This document shows positions 43,704 to 53,900 of a stretch of DNA of 64,000 nucleotides, piece by piece. The stretch lies in contig NZ_CP096255.1 of the NCBI RefSeq assembly GCF_011516635.5, positions 2,664,501-2,728,500 on the forward strand. Reading direction: 5' to 3'. Each line of letters opens with the position of its first letter. The stretch's first letter is position 1. The notes under the pieces are model-generated. The model made no database searches and was not told the origin of the DNA. It was given only the letters and a program-made list of their open reading frames with translations. A program made the translations under genes and the position numbers. This DNA comes from Bradyrhizobium barranii subsp. apii. GTDB lineage: Bacteria; Pseudomonadota; Alphaproteobacteria; Rhizobiales; Xanthobacteraceae.

Positions 43704-44804
43704 TCAGCGCGCTTGCAGCAGTGATGGATCGAGCGGCCTCAATCGGGCCGGATCGAATGGCGACAAGTCTACACGCGTCGCATCCTTGGCGATCAGCTGC
43801 GCCAGCGCTTCGCCGGTGGCGGGCGCATTGAGGATGCCCCAGACATTGTGCCCGGTCGCAACATAGAGGCCTTCGCTCTGCGGCATCTTGCCGATCAACG
43901 GCAGGCCGTCCTCAGTCACCGGTCGAAAGCAGGCCTGCTGCGAGATGATCTTTTCGGGACGAAACAGTGGCGACAGCCGTTCGCACATGATTTGCAGGCG
44001 CGCGATCGCATCGACGTCCGGCGTTACGGCCGCCGGATCGAGCGGCAGCGGCGCGATGTCCGAGAGTGCGGTGATATGCGTGCTGCCGTCGGCGCGTGGA
44101 AAGACTTCGATCGAGACGACGCTGCCGTCCTCGTCATACTCCAGGAACAACGCATCGGCCGGCACGTGGGTGCCGACGTCGTACACGATGCTCGGGCTGC
44201 GCTGGCCATAGACAGCGGGCAAGCGCATCCATTGCGCGGCGAGCAATGACCATGGCCCCATCGCGATCACGACGGCATCCGCCTCAACGAGGCCGCCTTC
44301 GACCTCGACACCCTTCGCGGTCGTCCCATTCGCGTCGCGCACGATGCCCGTGATGCGGCCGATGCGAAGCTCGGCGCCTTGCGCGACTGCCGCGTTCATC
44401 ACGGCCGACGTAAATTTGCGGGGATGAACGATCGCAGTCGTCTCAGTCGTACCGATGCGCTGCGCGATGACGACGCCGTTGGCGAGCCAGCCGAGCGCGG
44501 ATGGTGCATTCCGGCGCGGATCCCCGTCGGACGCAACAAAGCCGCTATACGCGGTCATCGGGCGATAACCCCAATCGCCGGCGATCTCCTGCGCCAACTG
44601 CGCGTGAAGCGCAAAGCTTCGCCGCGCGAGTGCGTCGAGCGGCAAGCCGGCGCACCAGTCACGCGCCAGAAAGCCGCCGGCCTTGCCGGAGGCGGCGGCC
44701 GCGACCTCGGTCCGTTCGACCACGATGACCTCGATGCCGTGGCGCCGCAGGAAATAAGCGGTGCAGGCCCCGATCACGCCGCCGCCGCAGATCACAACGC
44801 GCAT
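43704..44804 (-). CDS. FAD-dependent D-amino-acid oxidase/dehydrogenase family protein
   Basis: The product has 366 residues. The N-terminus VVICGGGVIGACTAYFLRRH is the FAD-binding Rossmann loop, followed by VIVVERTEVAAAASGKAGGF. TALSDIAPLPL and the C-terminal TEDGLPLIGKMPQSEGLYVA with GHNVWGILNAPATGEALAQL are typical of the DAO superfamily (glycine oxidase, D-amino acid dehydrogenase, FOXRED1-like). It oxidises an amine next to a carboxylate, giving an imino acid; substrate not identifiable. It stands alone between two intergenic regions. Confidence 0.87.
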   Translation of the reverse strand: MRVVICGGGVIGACTAYFLRRHGIEVIVVERTEVAAAASGKAGGFLARDWCAGLPLDALARRSFALHAQLAQEIAGDWGYRPMTAYSGFVASDGDPRRNAPSALGWLANGVVIAQRIGTTETTAIVHPRKFTSAVMNAAVAQGAELRIGRITGIVRDANGTTAKGVEVEGGLVEADAVVIAMGPWSLLAAQWMRLPAVYGQRSPSIVYDVGTHVPADALFLEYDEDGSVVSIEVFPRADGSTHITALSDIAPLPLDPAAVTPDVDAIARLQIMCERLSPLFRPEKIISQQACFRPVTEDGLPLIGKMPQSEGLYVATGHNVWGILNAPATGEALAQLIAKDATRVDLSPFDPARLRPLDPSLLQAR

Positions 44805-45029
44805 GGCTTGTTCCTTGGATAGTGCTGCGCTGATGTGCGCAACATCGCCTGTTCGGCACGATCGTTCAGGCCAAGATTGCCGCTTCGCCGCTAGAGGTGC
44901 AATTCTGTCGTATATCGAATGTCGTCACTCAACGATCATGCGAGCGTCATAAAGAATCACAAAAGCGTCATGCCGCAAGCGGCCAATGGAGCAGGCGCTG
45001 GGGCGGACACTCTACGGGGAGGGTAAACC

Positions 45030-46919
45030 ATGGCGCTCAGATTCCGCAGCATCGACGGCTCCAACAACAATCGTGCGGATCCCACCTTGAACCAGGCCGA
45101 CACCGACTTTGCTCGGCTGCGGCCGGCAAATTTCGTCGATGGGGTCAATGAAATGACGCCAGGTCCGAATCCGCGCGAGATCAGCAACATTGTCGTGGCG
45201 CAGACGGATATTGGCGATGGCGAGGAAGGCCCGCATCTGGTGGATGACGCCGGCGTCGCGCTGTCAGGCATGATGTATGCGTGGGGCCAGTTCATCGATC
45301 ACGATCTGGATCTGCAGAAGGAGGGCACAGGCACGGATGATATCTCGATCAAGGTCCCGGCTGATGATGAGTTTCTGCCGCCCGGCAGCATGATCGCGTT
45401 GACGCGGGTGGCGATCGATCCTGCGACGGGGGTCACCGGGCATCCGGCAGCCGCGATCAATACGGTGACGGGTTGGCTGGACGGATCGCAGATCTACGGT
45501 TCCGACGCCGCCACCGCAGCGAGCCTGCGAACGGCCGACGGCCATATGAAGGTGTCGGCGGGAGACAATCTCCCGATCGTCGAGACCGAGCACGGCAACG
45601 TCTTTGCGGCCGGTGACGTCCGGGCGCAGGAGAATCCCGACCTGACCGCCTTGCAAGTCTTGTTTGTGCGCGAGCAAAATTACCAGGTCGATCGACTGCA
45701 CGAGGACCATCCGAACTGGAGCGGCGACAAGCTATACCAGACGGCCAAGGCCATCACCACGGCCGAGATGGTCAACATCACCTACAACGAGTTCCTGCCG
45801 CATCTGTTGGGCGAGGACGCCATCAAGCCGTACCAAGGCTATGACCGCACGGCGGACGCGCGGATCACCGAAGAGTTTGCCGGTGCGGCCTTTCGCTTCG
45901 GTCACTCCATCGTCTCCGACGAGATCAGTGCGACCAGCAATCTGGGTGCCTTTACGTCGGAGCAGACGCTGGCGCAATCGTTCTTCGAAGACACGGCGAC
46001 TTTCAAGGCGACTGGTGCGGATGGCCTGCTGCGGCATCTGTCGGGGGACCTGGCCAACCCGCTGGACGCTCACATTGTCGATGGCTTGCGAAACCTCCTG
46101 TTCGATCCTCCGGACGGCATGGATCTGGCAGCGATCAATATCCAACGCGGCCATGATCTTGGGCTGGGTACACTGAACCAAACCCGGGAGGCGCTGGGGC
46201 TTGCGCCTTACACCAGCTTCGATCAGCTCAGCTCTGATCCGGCGACGGCAGCAGCGTTCGAGAAAGCCTATGGTTCGATCGATGCCGTCGATTTGTGGGC
46301 CGGTGGATTGGCCGAGGATCATGCGTCAGGAGCCGTCATCGGGCCCACCTTCGTCATAATCATCGCCGACCAGTTCGCCGCTTTGCGCGATGGCGATCGC
46401 TACTACTTCGAGAACCAGGGCTTCGATAAGCAGACCCTGAATGAGATAAAGAACACCACGCTGTCGGACCTCATTCTGCGCGACACCGATACCACTGCGA
46501 TGCAGAGCGATGCCTTCGTCGCCACCGAGCGGCACAGCGGCACGCTGGGTGGCGTAGACCCGACCGGAGAAGGCGCTGCAGCAGGCATGGCGCAGCTTGT
46601 GGTCGGATCTCCCGGCAGGGATACCCTGACCGGCGGAGATCTGGATGACACGCTGGTCGCCGCGGCCGGCCGCATGACCATGACCGGAGGTGCCGGTGCC
46701 GACACATTCGAATTCGACCTTGGTGTTCTCGCAGGTAAGCACAACACCGCGGTCATCACCGACTTCGATCCCAAACAGGACAAACTGCAATTTTCGAACG
46801 ACGTTCACGTCACGAAATCATCTGACCATCATGGCGGAACGCTGTTGCAGGTCGGCTCCGAGACCATCGACCTGCTGGGCGTAAAGCAGCATGAGATGCA
46901 TCTTCACGAATGGGGATAA
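45030..46919 (+). CDS. animal-type haem peroxidase with C-terminal RTX-like segment
   Basis: The product has 629 residues; ATG 45030 after GGGGAGGG. The haem peroxidase domain spans about residues 10-470: distal His91 in GQFIDHDLDLQ with the Ca-site Asp next to it, a WLDGSQIYGSD loop, the catalytic Arg/Glu region EEFAGAAFRFGH with proximal His292, and AAINIQRGHDLGL. Residues about 540-575 contain a glycine/aspartate nonapeptide-like stretch (DTLTGGDLDDTLVAAAGRMT, then GGAGADTFEFD) like type I secretion substrates. There is no N-terminal signal. It probably leaves by type I secretion and uses H2O2 to make oxidants; the exporter genes are not in the window. Confidence 0.88.
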   Translation: MALRFRSIDGSNNNRADPTLNQADTDFARLRPANFVDGVNEMTPGPNPREISNIVVAQTDIGDGEEGPHLVDDAGVALSGMMYAWGQFIDHDLDLQKEGTGTDDISIKVPADDEFLPPGSMIALTRVAIDPATGVTGHPAAAINTVTGWLDGSQIYGSDAATAASLRTADGHMKVSAGDNLPIVETEHGNVFAAGDVRAQENPDLTALQVLFVREQNYQVDRLHEDHPNWSGDKLYQTAKAITTAEMVNITYNEFLPHLLGEDAIKPYQGYDRTADARITEEFAGAAFRFGHSIVSDEISATSNLGAFTSEQTLAQSFFEDTATFKATGADGLLRHLSGDLANPLDAHIVDGLRNLLFDPPDGMDLAAINIQRGHDLGLGTLNQTREALGLAPYTSFDQLSSDPATAAAFEKAYGSIDAVDLWAGGLAEDHASGAVIGPTFVIIIADQFAALRDGDRYYFENQGFDKQTLNEIKNTTLSDLILRDTDTTAMQSDAFVATERHSGTLGGVDPTGEGAAAGMAQLVVGSPGRDTLTGGDLDDTLVAAAGRMTMTGGAGADTFEFDLGVLAGKHNTAVITDFDPKQDKLQFSNDVHVTKSSDHHGGTLLQVGSETIDLLGVKQHEMHLHEWG

Positions 46920-46955
46920 TGCTGGGTCGCTTCAAACGAGCAATACAGCATCATT

Positions 46956-46982
46956 CGGCGCCGGCGGGGCACGCCGGCGCCG
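46956..46982. terminator. bidirectional hairpin between convergent genes
   Basis: CGGCGCCGGCG-GGGCA-CGCCGGCGCCG is a perfect 11-bp stem between the peroxidase and SMP-30 stops. It has no long T-tract, so it acts as a hairpin block or a rho-assisted end. Confidence 0.55.
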
Positions 46983-47006
46983 TGTCGTGATCCTGCTCGT
47001 CCCGCG

Positions 47007-48224
47007 TCAGCCTGGGCCGGCGCCTTGCGTCGCCGTATACACCGCGTAGAGCGACTGGCTCGCGGCCATGAACAGGCGGTTGCGCTTGGGGCCGCCGAAG
47101 CAGACGTTGCCGCACACTTCCGGCAGGCGGATGCGGCCGAGCAGCTTGCCCGCCGGCGACCACACCGTCACACCGCTGTAGCCGACGGCGCGCCCGGCGT
47201 TGCTGGAGGACCAGACATTGCCGTTGACGTCGCAGCGCAGGCCGTCGGGCCCGCACTTCACCCCGTCGATCACGCAGTCGCTGAACTTCTTTCCATTGGA
47301 GAGCTTGTTGTCGGCGCCGACGTCGAACACGAAGATCTCGCCCTTGCCGCCGGGCCCGGTGTCACCCGGTCCCTTGCCGGTCGAGGCGACGTAGAGCTTC
47401 TTGTAGTCCGGTGAGAAGCACAGGCCGTTGGGATCGGGCACCTGGTCCTCGGTGACGACGAGGTCGATGCGGCCACTTGGATCGATGCGATAGCAGTTGG
47501 TCGGCAGCTCGCGCTTGCCCGGCACGAAGCCGGCCGGCTGTCCGATCCGCGGATTGAGCTTGCCGCCTGCATTGCTCGGGCCGCCCGCCACGTCGGGCTC
47601 GCCTTCATAGAGCTGGCCGCCATAGGGCGGGTCGGTGAACCAGTAGCTGCCGTCGGGATGCGCGGCGACGTCGTTCGGCGAGTTCAGGCGCTTGCCCTGA
47701 TAGGAGTCCGCGAGCACCGTGGCCGTGCCGTCATGTTCGTACCGCGTGACCCGCCGGGTCAGATGTTCGCAGGAAAGCTGCCGGCCCTGGAAGTCGAACG
47801 AGTTGCCGTTGGAATTGTTGGAGGGCGTGCGGAACACGCTGACGCGGCCGTCGTCCTCGGTCCAGCGCATCTGCCGGTTGTTGGGGATGTCGCTCCACAA
47901 CAGATACCGGCCCTGCGCGCTCCAGGCCGGGCCTTCGGCCCACAACAGTCCGGTGTAGAGGCGCTTGATCGCGGTGTTGGGCTGCGCCAGATCGTCGAAG
48001 GACGGATCGACGGTGATGATGTCGGGGTCCGAGAAATAAGTCGTCGGCGCGCCGTTGGGGCCGAAATCGCGCGGCGGGGTGGTGATCGTCGTTGGCGGTG
48101 CGGCAGGTCCGGTCTGGGCCAGCGCGGGGCCGGCTACGGTCGCCGCAGCGCCGAGCGCAAGTCCCCGCACGAGTGTTCGTCGTGAAAGCGCAGCATCCTG
48201 GTCACGCTGCTCTGGGCGTTTCAT
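47007..48224 (-). CDS. SMP-30/gluconolactonase-family protein, Tat-exported
   Basis: The product has 405 residues from ATG 48224 (GGAGGA upstream). The signal has the twin-arginine form LSRRTLVRGLALGAAATVAG. The six-bladed propeller shows LYTGLLWAEGPAWSAQGRYL (metal-ligand Glu), SNNSNGNSFDFQGRQLSCEH, LNSPNDVAAHPDGSYWFTDP (Asn and Asp ligands), DPNGLCFSPDYKKLYVA and CGPDGLRCDVNGNVWSS. Such enzymes open lactones with a divalent metal. Here it should work in the periplasm, perhaps on sugar lactones. No sugar dehydrogenase is next to it. Confidence 0.9.
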   Translation of the reverse strand: MKRPEQRDQDAALSRRTLVRGLALGAAATVAGPALAQTGPAAPPTTITTPPRDFGPNGAPTTYFSDPDIITVDPSFDDLAQPNTAIKRLYTGLLWAEGPAWSAQGRYLLWSDIPNNRQMRWTEDDGRVSVFRTPSNNSNGNSFDFQGRQLSCEHLTRRVTRYEHDGTATVLADSYQGKRLNSPNDVAAHPDGSYWFTDPPYGGQLYEGEPDVAGGPSNAGGKLNPRIGQPAGFVPGKRELPTNCYRIDPSGRIDLVVTEDQVPDPNGLCFSPDYKKLYVASTGKGPGDTGPGGKGEIFVFDVGADNKLSNGKKFSDCVIDGVKCGPDGLRCDVNGNVWSSSNAGRAVGYSGVTVWSPAGKLLGRIRLPEVCGNVCFGGPKRNRLFMAASQSLYAVYTATQGAGPG

Positions 48225-48483
48225 CGCGTCCTCCCGGTTATGTTCGGCTGGCCGGTTGATCCGGCCGAGCGGGCGAAGGTTAGTCCGGTCCGCGGCCGGT
48301 TGCGAGGGGCAGGTACGCATCCTCGGCGCGATGCCGCGAGAACGCCGCAACATCGCCGCATTGCGGCGTGCAAGGCGACAATTCGTCCCGCGCGGTTAAC
48401 CGGACGCGGTTTTAGGGCCTGTCAAGCCTTGACCTCGCCCGCGATGCTGGCAGAACGTCGTCCGGGGAAGAAGGCCGGATCTC

Positions 48484-48741
48484 ATGGTGCTAGGTGTCGT
48501 CGTCCTGATCATACTGCTCGCGATCGCGTTTGCGGCCGGCTATTTCACGCGCGACCACGTCTCCCGCAAACGACGCGCGGAGGCCCGCCGCTGGCGCGAA
48601 TATTCCGAGCCGGATTGGCTTCGCGCCGCTGCACCTGCCAATACCAACGAGATCGCAAACACCAACGCGGCTGCCACCGGCGAGCTCGGCCAGATGCTGG
48701 ACCGTTGGGAAAGCCGGGCGCGCGCCCGCCGCGCGGGATAG
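48484..48741 (+). CDS. small N-anchored membrane protein (85 aa)
   Basis: It begins MVLGVVVLIILLAIAFAAGY, one transmembrane helix, followed by a basic segment (TRDHVSRKRRAEARRWREYS) and an Asn/Thr/Ala linker (NTNEIANTNAAATGELGQML). The topology would leave the C-terminus in the cytoplasm by the positive-inside rule. No family recognised. A purine-rich GGGAAGAAGG precedes the ATG. It is isolated in a 780-bp gap between the SMP-30 and leuA genes. Confidence 0.6.
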   Translation: MVLGVVVLIILLAIAFAAGYFTRDHVSRKRRAEARRWREYSEPDWLRAAAPANTNEIANTNAAATGELGQMLDRWESRARARRAG

Positions 48742-49006
48742 CCTGACCGCAACGCGGGCGACCTTCCCGCATATCGCTCCGGTCTCGCTTCCAGCCTACG
48801 TAATTCGGATTTGCCGTATGAGCCGTGCGATGACGGACCGGTCGTCGCGCCGCACATTGCAGATCTGGCGGCAGGTCAGTCCTCCTGACCATCTTTTGGC
48901 GTTGCGGTTGCTGCCATTTCTCGTCTAGAAACGGCGCATCGAGCCTCCCGGCAACCAACCGTCAACGGTTTTGACCGAGGATTTGAGGGCTCAAAAGGGT
49001 CTGGCA

Positions 49007-49126
49007 ATGCTGATTCGCGGCCAAATCGATGGGATTTCGGGGGAGGTGGCTCTGGCCGCCGCCACGATCCCGGCCGCGCTGCTGCCCACCCTCCTGATTG
49101 GCGGCCTTCTTCTTACTTGCCCCTGA
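49007..49126 (+). CDS. leucine-rich leader peptide of leuA (39 aa)
   Basis: A short frame ends 110 bases before leuA. It starts MLIRGQIDGISGEVALAAAT and its last 17 residues (AALLPTLLIGGLLLTCP) hold eight leucines, using CTG, CTC and CTT codons, and one Ile. Leader peptides that rely on ribosome pausing at codons for the pathway's end product look like this. The stop codon lies inside the left arm of a predicted RNA hairpin (49120-49163) that competes with a second one. No measured attenuation is known to me for this gene. Confidence 0.6.
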   Translation: MLIRGQIDGISGEVALAAATIPAALLPTLLIGGLLLTCP

Positions 49127-49197
49127 GGGCCGGCTGGGCGCCATGCGCCTGGGCGCTCAGGGGGTGGTCGAGATCACCGGACACCTCAAGCGCCCAG
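49120..49197 (+). promoter_or_regulatory. candidate leuA attenuator with mutually exclusive stems
   Basis: Stem 1 pairs CCCCTGAG (49120-49127, including the leader TGA) with CTCAGGGG (49156-49163). Stem 2 pairs CTGGGCGCT (49149-49157) with AGCGCCCAG (49189-49197), a perfect 9-bp match enclosing a smaller GGTG/CACC helix. The two stems share bases 49156-49157 and would clash. No T-run follows stem 2, so the switch may act through rho or by hiding the ribosome site, not through intrinsic termination. Confidence 0.5.
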
Positions 49198-49236
49198 CAG
49201 ACTGACGGCGCAAAAAAGCTCAAAAGGAATTTTGCA

Positions 49237-50799
49237 ATGGCCCCCGTGAACAAGTCCGATAAGGACCGCGTCATCATTTTCGACACCACGCTGCGCGACG
49301 GCGAGCAGTGCCCCGGCGCCACCATGACGTTCGAGGAGAAGATCGAGATCGCCGAGATGCTCGACGACATGGGCGTCGACGTCATCGAGGCCGGTTTCCC
49401 GATCACCTCCGAAGGCGACTTCCAGGCCGTCAGCGAGATCGCCCGCCGCTCCAAGAACTCGGTGATCGCCGGCCTGTCGCGTGCCAACCCGAAGGACATC
49501 GACCGCTGCGCCGAAGCGGTGAAATTCGCCAGGCGCGGCCGCGTCCACACCGTGATCGCGACCTCGCCGCTGCACATGCGCGTCAAGCTGAACATGACGC
49601 CGGAGCAGGTGATGGAGCTCTCGATCGCCAACGTGACCCGCGCCCGCAACCAGATCGACGACGTCGAATGGTCGGCCGAGGACGCCACCCGCAGCGAGAT
49701 GGACTATCTCTGCCGCATCGTCGAGGCCGTGATCAAGGCCGGCGCGACCACCGTCAATATCCCCGATACCGTCGGCTACACCACGCCCGAGGAATATGCC
49801 CGTTTCATGCGCACGCTGATCGAGCGCGTGCCGAACTCCGACAAGGCGGTATTCTCGGTTCATTGCCATAACGACCTCGGGATGGCCGTGGCGAATTCGC
49901 TGGCCGGCATTGCCGGCGGCGCGCGGCAGATCGAGTGCACCGTCAACGGCATCGGCGAGCGGGCTGGCAACGCTTCCCTCGAGGAAGTCGTGATGGCCAT
50001 CAACGTCCGCAACGACGTGTTTCCGTGGTGGAACAAGATCGACACCACGCAGCTGACGCGCGCCTCGAAGGTCGTGTCGGCCGCAACCTCGTTCCCGGTC
50101 CAGTACAACAAGGCGATCGTCGGCCGCAACGCCTTCGCCCATGAGAGCGGCATCCATCAGGATGGCGTGCTGAAGGACGCCTCGACCTACGAGATCATGC
50201 GGCCCGAGATGGTCGGGTTGAAGCAGTCGTCGCTGGTGCTCGGCAAGCATTCCGGCCGCCACGCCTTCGTGCACAAGCTGGAGGAGATGGGCTACAAGCT
50301 CGGCGCCAACCAGCTGGAGGATGCGTTCACGCGGATGAAGGCACTGGCCGACCGCAAGAAGGACATCTACGACGAGGACATCGAGGCGCTGGTCGACGAG
50401 GAGATGGCGGCGTCGCACGACCGCATCAAGCTGACCTCGCTGACCGTGATCGCCGGCACCCATGGCCCGCAGCGCGCGACCATGAAGCTCGACGTCGACG
50501 GCCAGATCAGGATCGAGGAGGCCGAAGGAAACGGGCCGGTCGACGCGGTGTTCAACTGCATCAAGGCGCTGGTGCCGCATGAGGCAAAGCTCGAGCTGTA
50601 TCAGGTCCATGCGGTGACCGAAGGCACCGACGCGCAGGCCGAAGTCTCGGTGCGGCTGTCCCATGACGGCCGTTCCATGACGGCACGCGCAGCGGATCCG
50701 GATACGCTGGTGGCCTCGGCAAAGGCCTATCTCGGCGCGCTCAACAAGATCGTCATGAAGCGCCAGCGCGATACGGTGACGACGGCAGCGGCGAGCTGA
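49237..50799 (+). CDS. leuA: 2-isopropylmalate synthase
   Basis: The product has 520 residues. I chose ATG 49237 (MAPVNKSDKDRVIIFDTTLR) because AAAGGA precedes it; the open frame upstream is only the leader region. It joins acetyl-CoA and 2-oxoisovalerate, the first step of leucine synthesis. The HMGL-like barrel has FDTTLRDGEQCPG (metal Asp and catalytic Arg), VFSVHCHNDLGMAVANSLAG (metal His pair) and NAFAHESGIHQDGVLK. Residues after about 390 form the leucine-sensing regulatory domain (LTVIAGTHGPQRATMKLDVD). Leucine feedback is a family property. Good terminator downstream. Confidence 0.97.
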   Translation: MAPVNKSDKDRVIIFDTTLRDGEQCPGATMTFEEKIEIAEMLDDMGVDVIEAGFPITSEGDFQAVSEIARRSKNSVIAGLSRANPKDIDRCAEAVKFARRGRVHTVIATSPLHMRVKLNMTPEQVMELSIANVTRARNQIDDVEWSAEDATRSEMDYLCRIVEAVIKAGATTVNIPDTVGYTTPEEYARFMRTLIERVPNSDKAVFSVHCHNDLGMAVANSLAGIAGGARQIECTVNGIGERAGNASLEEVVMAINVRNDVFPWWNKIDTTQLTRASKVVSAATSFPVQYNKAIVGRNAFAHESGIHQDGVLKDASTYEIMRPEMVGLKQSSLVLGKHSGRHAFVHKLEEMGYKLGANQLEDAFTRMKALADRKKDIYDEDIEALVDEEMAASHDRIKLTSLTVIAGTHGPQRATMKLDVDGQIRIEEAEGNGPVDAVFNCIKALVPHEAKLELYQVHAVTEGTDAQAEVSVRLSHDGRSMTARAADPDTLVASAKAYLGALNKIVMKRQRDTVTTAAAS

Positions 50800-50825
50800 C
50801 GCTTCATCCTCTCCAGTTCATCGGC

Positions 50826-50855
50826 AAACGCGGCGCCCTCGGCGCCGCGTTTTTC
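50826..50855 (+). terminator. rho-independent terminator of leuA
   Basis: AAACGCGGCGCC-CTC-GGCGCCGCGTTT followed by TTC: a perfect 12-bp stem and T-tract 26 bases after the leuA stop. Confidence 0.93.
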
Positions 50856-50972
50856 GTTTGGCACACGATCCCGTCATGTGGGGGTGCATCGCAATAAATA
50901 TGTTATTAACATGTCATGTTAACATTCCATTAACCGGCAGCGTCGCGCGCCCTTGCTGCTGGAGAATTTGGA

Positions 50973-53900
50973 ATGCCCCTTTCCGCTGGTTCGATCGCCT
51001 TCACCGGTTTCAACGGTGACGGCAACGATAATTTGTCCTTTGTCGCCCTGACCGACATCCCGCAGGGCACTGTCATCAATTTCACCGACAGCAACTGGAA
51101 CGGCTCCGCCTTCGCAACCGGCAGCAACGCCGAAAGCACGATCGCCTGGACCGCGACCGGCGCGATTCCCGCCGGCACCGTCATCGACATCAACAACATC
51201 GGCAAGGGCACGTTCGGCACCAGCGCCGGCTCGGCCACCTTCACCAACGCCAACAATACCGGCCTGTCCAACGACAGCGAGGTCGTCTACGCCTATGTCG
51301 GCACCTCGACGGCGCCGACCTTCCTCGCCGCGATCTCCAATGTCGGCTATGCGACCTCAGACGGCACGCTGACCGGCACCGGCCTCGTTGCCGGCCAGAC
51401 CGCGGTCAGCTTCACCGGCGGCCTCGACATCGTCGGCTATAACGGACCGCGCTCGGGCTTCGCCAGCTTCGCCGACTACCTCGCCGCGATCGGCAACACC
51501 GCCAACTGGGCCACCCAGAACGGCAGCGGCGACCAGAGCACCGACGGCACCACGCCCGACGCGCCGTTCCCGACCACCGCCTTCACCGTGGCCGCGCCCG
51601 CCACGCAGACGATCTCGTTCTCGTCGCCGAGCGTGTCGGTTGCCGAGGGGCAGAGCGGCACCAAGACCATGACTTTCACCATTGCGCGCACCGGCGGCAC
51701 CACCGGCGTGCTCAGCTTCTCCGGCAGCTTCGCCGCTGGCACCACCGATGCGGCCGATTTCGGCGGCACGCTGCCGGCCTCGACCTTCAGCGGCAGCTTC
51801 GCCGACGGTGCGTCCTCGGCGACAATCACCATCACGATCTCTGGCGACACCACCGCAGAGCCCGACGAGAGTTTTGCGCTCACGCTCACCAGCGCCAGCA
51901 ATCCGGGCGCGGCGGTTACGATCGGCACCGCGACGGCGACCGGCACCATCGCCAATGACGACGGCACCCTGGTCTCCGGCAACTCGTCGAACCCGATCAC
52001 GCTGGCGAACAACGATCATCTGACCGTCCTCGCCGGCGCGACCCTGTCGGGCTCGACCCCGGTCACCTGGATCGGCGGCAGCACCTCGCCCGGCGCGCTG
52101 GTCGACAATTCCGGCACCATCACCGGCACCAGCCGCGCGATCGCCACCAGCGGTTCGACCAGCGGCAGCCTCACCATCAACAACAAGGCCGGCGCCACCA
52201 TCACCGCGACCAAGGATGCGGTGAAGATCTCGAACCTGGTCTCGGGCAAGAGCGGCACCTTCACCGTCAACAACGAGGGCACGATCTCGTCGACGGGGAC
52301 CGGCAGCAATGCCGGCCAGGCGCTCGATCTCGACGACATCAATTCGAGCGGCGCCAATACCGTCATCAACAACGCGGCAACCGGAATGATCTCGGCGGCC
52401 GATGCCGACGCGATCCGGCCCGGCGCCAACGCCACCATCAACAATTACGGCCAGATCGTCAGCCATAACGCTTCGGCGGCCTCGGACGGCAACGACGCGA
52501 TCGACTTCCAGTCGGTCAACACCGGCGGCGTGGTCAACAACTACGCCGGCGGAATCATCGACGGCGCCCGCCACGCGATCACCGGCGACCAGCCGATCAC
52601 CGTCAACAATGACGGCACGATCACCGGCCGCAGCGGCTCCGGCATCAACATGGACAGCGCGGCTAACACGACGACAACAGTGACCAACCGCGGCACCATC
52701 ACCGGCACGGCGGTCGGCGGTGCTGACGCCGCGGCGTCGATGTCGACGGTCTGGTCTCGATCGACAATTTCGGGACGATCGCAGCGGTCGGCCTGACCAG
52801 CGGCGCCAACGGCCTCAACGAGGCGCTCGCGATCGGCGGCGGCTTCGTCCACAACGAGGTGGGCGGCCTCATCATCAGCGATCAGCGCGCGATCACCGTG
52901 GACGACAGCAATGACGGTAGCGCCTTCGGCGTCATGACCATCATCAATGACGGCACGATCCGCGGCAACAACGGCGAGGCGATCTCGATCGTCGGCACCT
53001 TCGGCGACACCGTTACCAACACGGGCGGCATTTTCGGCAGCATCGCCACCGACGGTGGCAACGATACGCTCACCAACAGCGGCTCCATCATCGGCGACGT
53101 CTCGATGGGCGCAGGCGACGACAGCATCAATCTCGCCACTGCTTCGATCGTCACCGGCACGATCGACGGCGGCGACGGCGTCGACACGCTGGTGCTGTCG
53201 GGAAGTGGCTCCGGTTCGCTCCTTGGCACCGTCGTCAATGTCGAGAAGCTCGACGTCCAGAGCGGCGTCTGGCGGATCAAGGATGCGTCCGGCTATTCCG
53301 ACATCCAGGTCGAGAGCGGCGCGGCGGTCGTGCTGGAGGGCTCGGCCAATGGAATGGTGGTTGCCGCGGGCGCCGCGCAGCTGGTGTTCGGTCTGGCCTC
53401 GAACTCCGTGATCTCGGGCAATCAGTACATCCAGATTGGCGGCTCGGCCGACGGCACGACGATCGAAGCCGGCGGCGACCAGGATATCCTTGGCGGTGGT
53501 ATCGCGACCAACACCACCGTGGACGGCGGTACCCAGAACGTCTTCGGCGTTGCGATCCAGACCACGGTCGCGAATGGCGGCTTCCAGCACGTTCACAACA
53601 ATGCTTTCAACACCATCGTCAATGCCGGGGGTGAGCAGAACGTCTACATCGACGGCAGTGCGACCGGATCCACCATCAATGCCGGCGGCATCCAGATCGA
53701 TTGGGGCTTCACGATCATCACGACGATCAGCGGCGGCGGTCAGTACGTGTTCGGCTCGGCGAGCCTCACGACGATCAATTCGGGCCTGCAGGCCGTCGAG
53801 AGCGGCGGCACGGCCTCGGACACGACGATCCATGGCGGCACGGTGGTCCAGACCACGATCAGCAATGGTGCCCTCCAGTCTCTCCACGGCAACGCGTCGA

